This document shows positions 63,364-64,000 of a DNA stretch of 64,000 nucleotides, in pieces (positions within the stretch are counted from its first letter, which is position 1; every line of letters starts with the position of its first letter). The position numbers and the translations under genes are program-made. The stretch spans positions 320,501 to 384,500 of the forward strand of contig NZ_JAOQNS010000003.1 in assembly GCF_025961475.1 (NCBI RefSeq). Direction: 5' to 3'. The DNA comes from Rhodobium gokarnense. Its GTDB lineage: Bacteria; Pseudomonadota; Alphaproteobacteria; Rhizobiales; Rhodobiaceae. The notes below the pieces were generated by a model. That model worked only from the letters and a program-made list of their open reading frames with translations, made no database searches and had not been told where the DNA came from.

Positions 63364-63534
63364 CCGGGCCGACGGCGGGTCGGTATGGCGGGTCTTTTCC
63401 GCCGCCCGGCCGGATGGGACCGAGCGGCGGTGCATTCAGAAACGTTTAACGCCGATGGACGTTTTCTGGACCTTTTCTTGCGAAATAATGATAAGTGACG
63501 CCGCTCCCCAATTGAGCCTCGGAGGTGATTCGCC

Positions 63535-64000
63535 ATGACGGCCACGGCATCCGTCAGCAGCTCGTCGTCGGCCGGTATCAACGGCATCCTGTCGGGCATC
63601 AAATGGGGCGTGACGAGCCTCAGCTACAGCTTCCCGACGAGCCCGTCCTACTACGACTATTCCGGCGAAAAGAGTAACAATTTCGGCGTCTTCAACAGTG
63701 CGCAGAAGGCCGCTGTGAAGAATGCGCTGGCCGATTTCGCGGCCGCATCGAACCTGGCCTTTAACCAGGTCACCGAGACCGGCAGCACCGAGGCGACCCT
63801 GCGCTACGCCTTTTCCGATTCGCCGTCCGCCGCCTGGGCCTACTATCCGAGCACCGGAAGCTGGGGCGGCGATTCCTGGTACAACAAGTCGAACGGCTAT
63901 TTTTCCGATTCCAGGATGGGCGGCTGGGCCTATTCGACCTACCTGCACGAGACCGGCCACGCCGTCGGCCTCAGCCATGGCCACGAGGGCGAGAGCGGCT
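63535..64000 (+). CDS. Serralysin-like M10 metalloprotease (3' end cut off)
   Basis: 155 codons visible from ATG 63535, with the strong ribosome site GGAGGTGAT. Catalytic domain of the M10 family: GIKWGVTSLSYSFPTSP, then FNSAQKAAVKNALADFAAASNLAFNQVTE and LRYAFSDS. The zinc motif is HETGHAVGLSH at residues 138-148. The Ser/Ala-rich N-terminus has no signal peptide, as in type I-secreted serralysins, where a C-terminal RTX region carries the export signal; that part lies outside the window. Canonical serralysins continue GLSHP, here GLSHG. Confidence 0.9.
   Translation, partial: MTATASVSSSSSAGINGILSGIKWGVTSLSYSFPTSPSYYDYSGEKSNNFGVFNSAQKAAVKNALADFAAASNLAFNQVTETGSTEATLRYAFSDSPSAAWAYYPSTGSWGGDSWYNKSNGYFSDSRMGGWAYSTYLHETGHAVGLSHGHEGESG

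Noticed and set aside
63438-63467. Inverted repeat AGAAACGT/ACGTTTTCT before the protease gene
   Set aside because: Arms need a one-base gap to pair and could be chance; not strong enough to list as an operator or terminator.

Overview
The window is high-GC DNA from an alphaproteobacterium, most likely of the order Hyphomicrobiales (Rhizobiales). The evidence is the gene order of the division and cell-wall (dcw) cluster, which runs on through lpxC, bamD, recN and ligA. A class A RNase P RNA sits just upstream, and DUF2336, DUF1761 and extensin-like genes follow. Species cannot be read from the sequence.

Region 1 (1-25,321, all minus strand) is a complete dcw cluster read right to left: mraZ, rsmH, ftsL, ftsI, murE, murF, mraY, murD, ftsW, murG, murC, murB, ddl, ftsQ, ftsA, ftsZ. 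It is followed by lpxC, bamD, recN and ligA, which is cut by the window edge. Many junctions are ATGA or TGATG overlaps, so translation is probably coupled. A strong hairpin after ftsZ and a candidate promoter before lpxC split the run into two transcriptional blocks.

Region 2 (25,322-34,193) holds candidate MraZ boxes, rnpB with a clear promoter, a small basic protein and a divergent LysR regulator. Next comes a MocR-type regulator divergent from a DMT-family permease, then a cupin, a DUF1272 protein and a PNPOx-like flavoprotein. The two promoters of that group share a long dyad with identical spacing, which suggests a small undescribed regulon. An AmpD-like amidase, a TerB/DnaJ protein and an Ala/acid-rich lipoprotein follow.

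Region 3 (34,194-49,051) carries a MarR-like regulator divergent from a 1204-residue 5-oxoprolinase-type enzyme and an AT-rich orphan membrane protein. It also carries the ubiTUV operon (O2-independent ubiquinone synthesis), a thioesterase with an HSL-type hydrolase, YjbQ, a BCCT transporter with a universal stress protein, and a DUF1761 protein. Several gaps here contain REP-like palindromes and two copies of a ~172 bp composite repeat.

Region 4 (49,052-64,000) has an ArsR-methyltransferase fusion, metF and metH, with a perfect palindrome in front (methionine/SAM cycle). Two DUF2336 paralogues bracket an isochorismatase-like hydrolase and a 28-codon membrane protein. An amidase, a zinc alcohol dehydrogenase, PPK2, an extensin-like lipoprotein and the start of an M10 metalloprotease complete the window. 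I saw no tRNA, rRNA, CRISPR array, prophage or insertion sequence.
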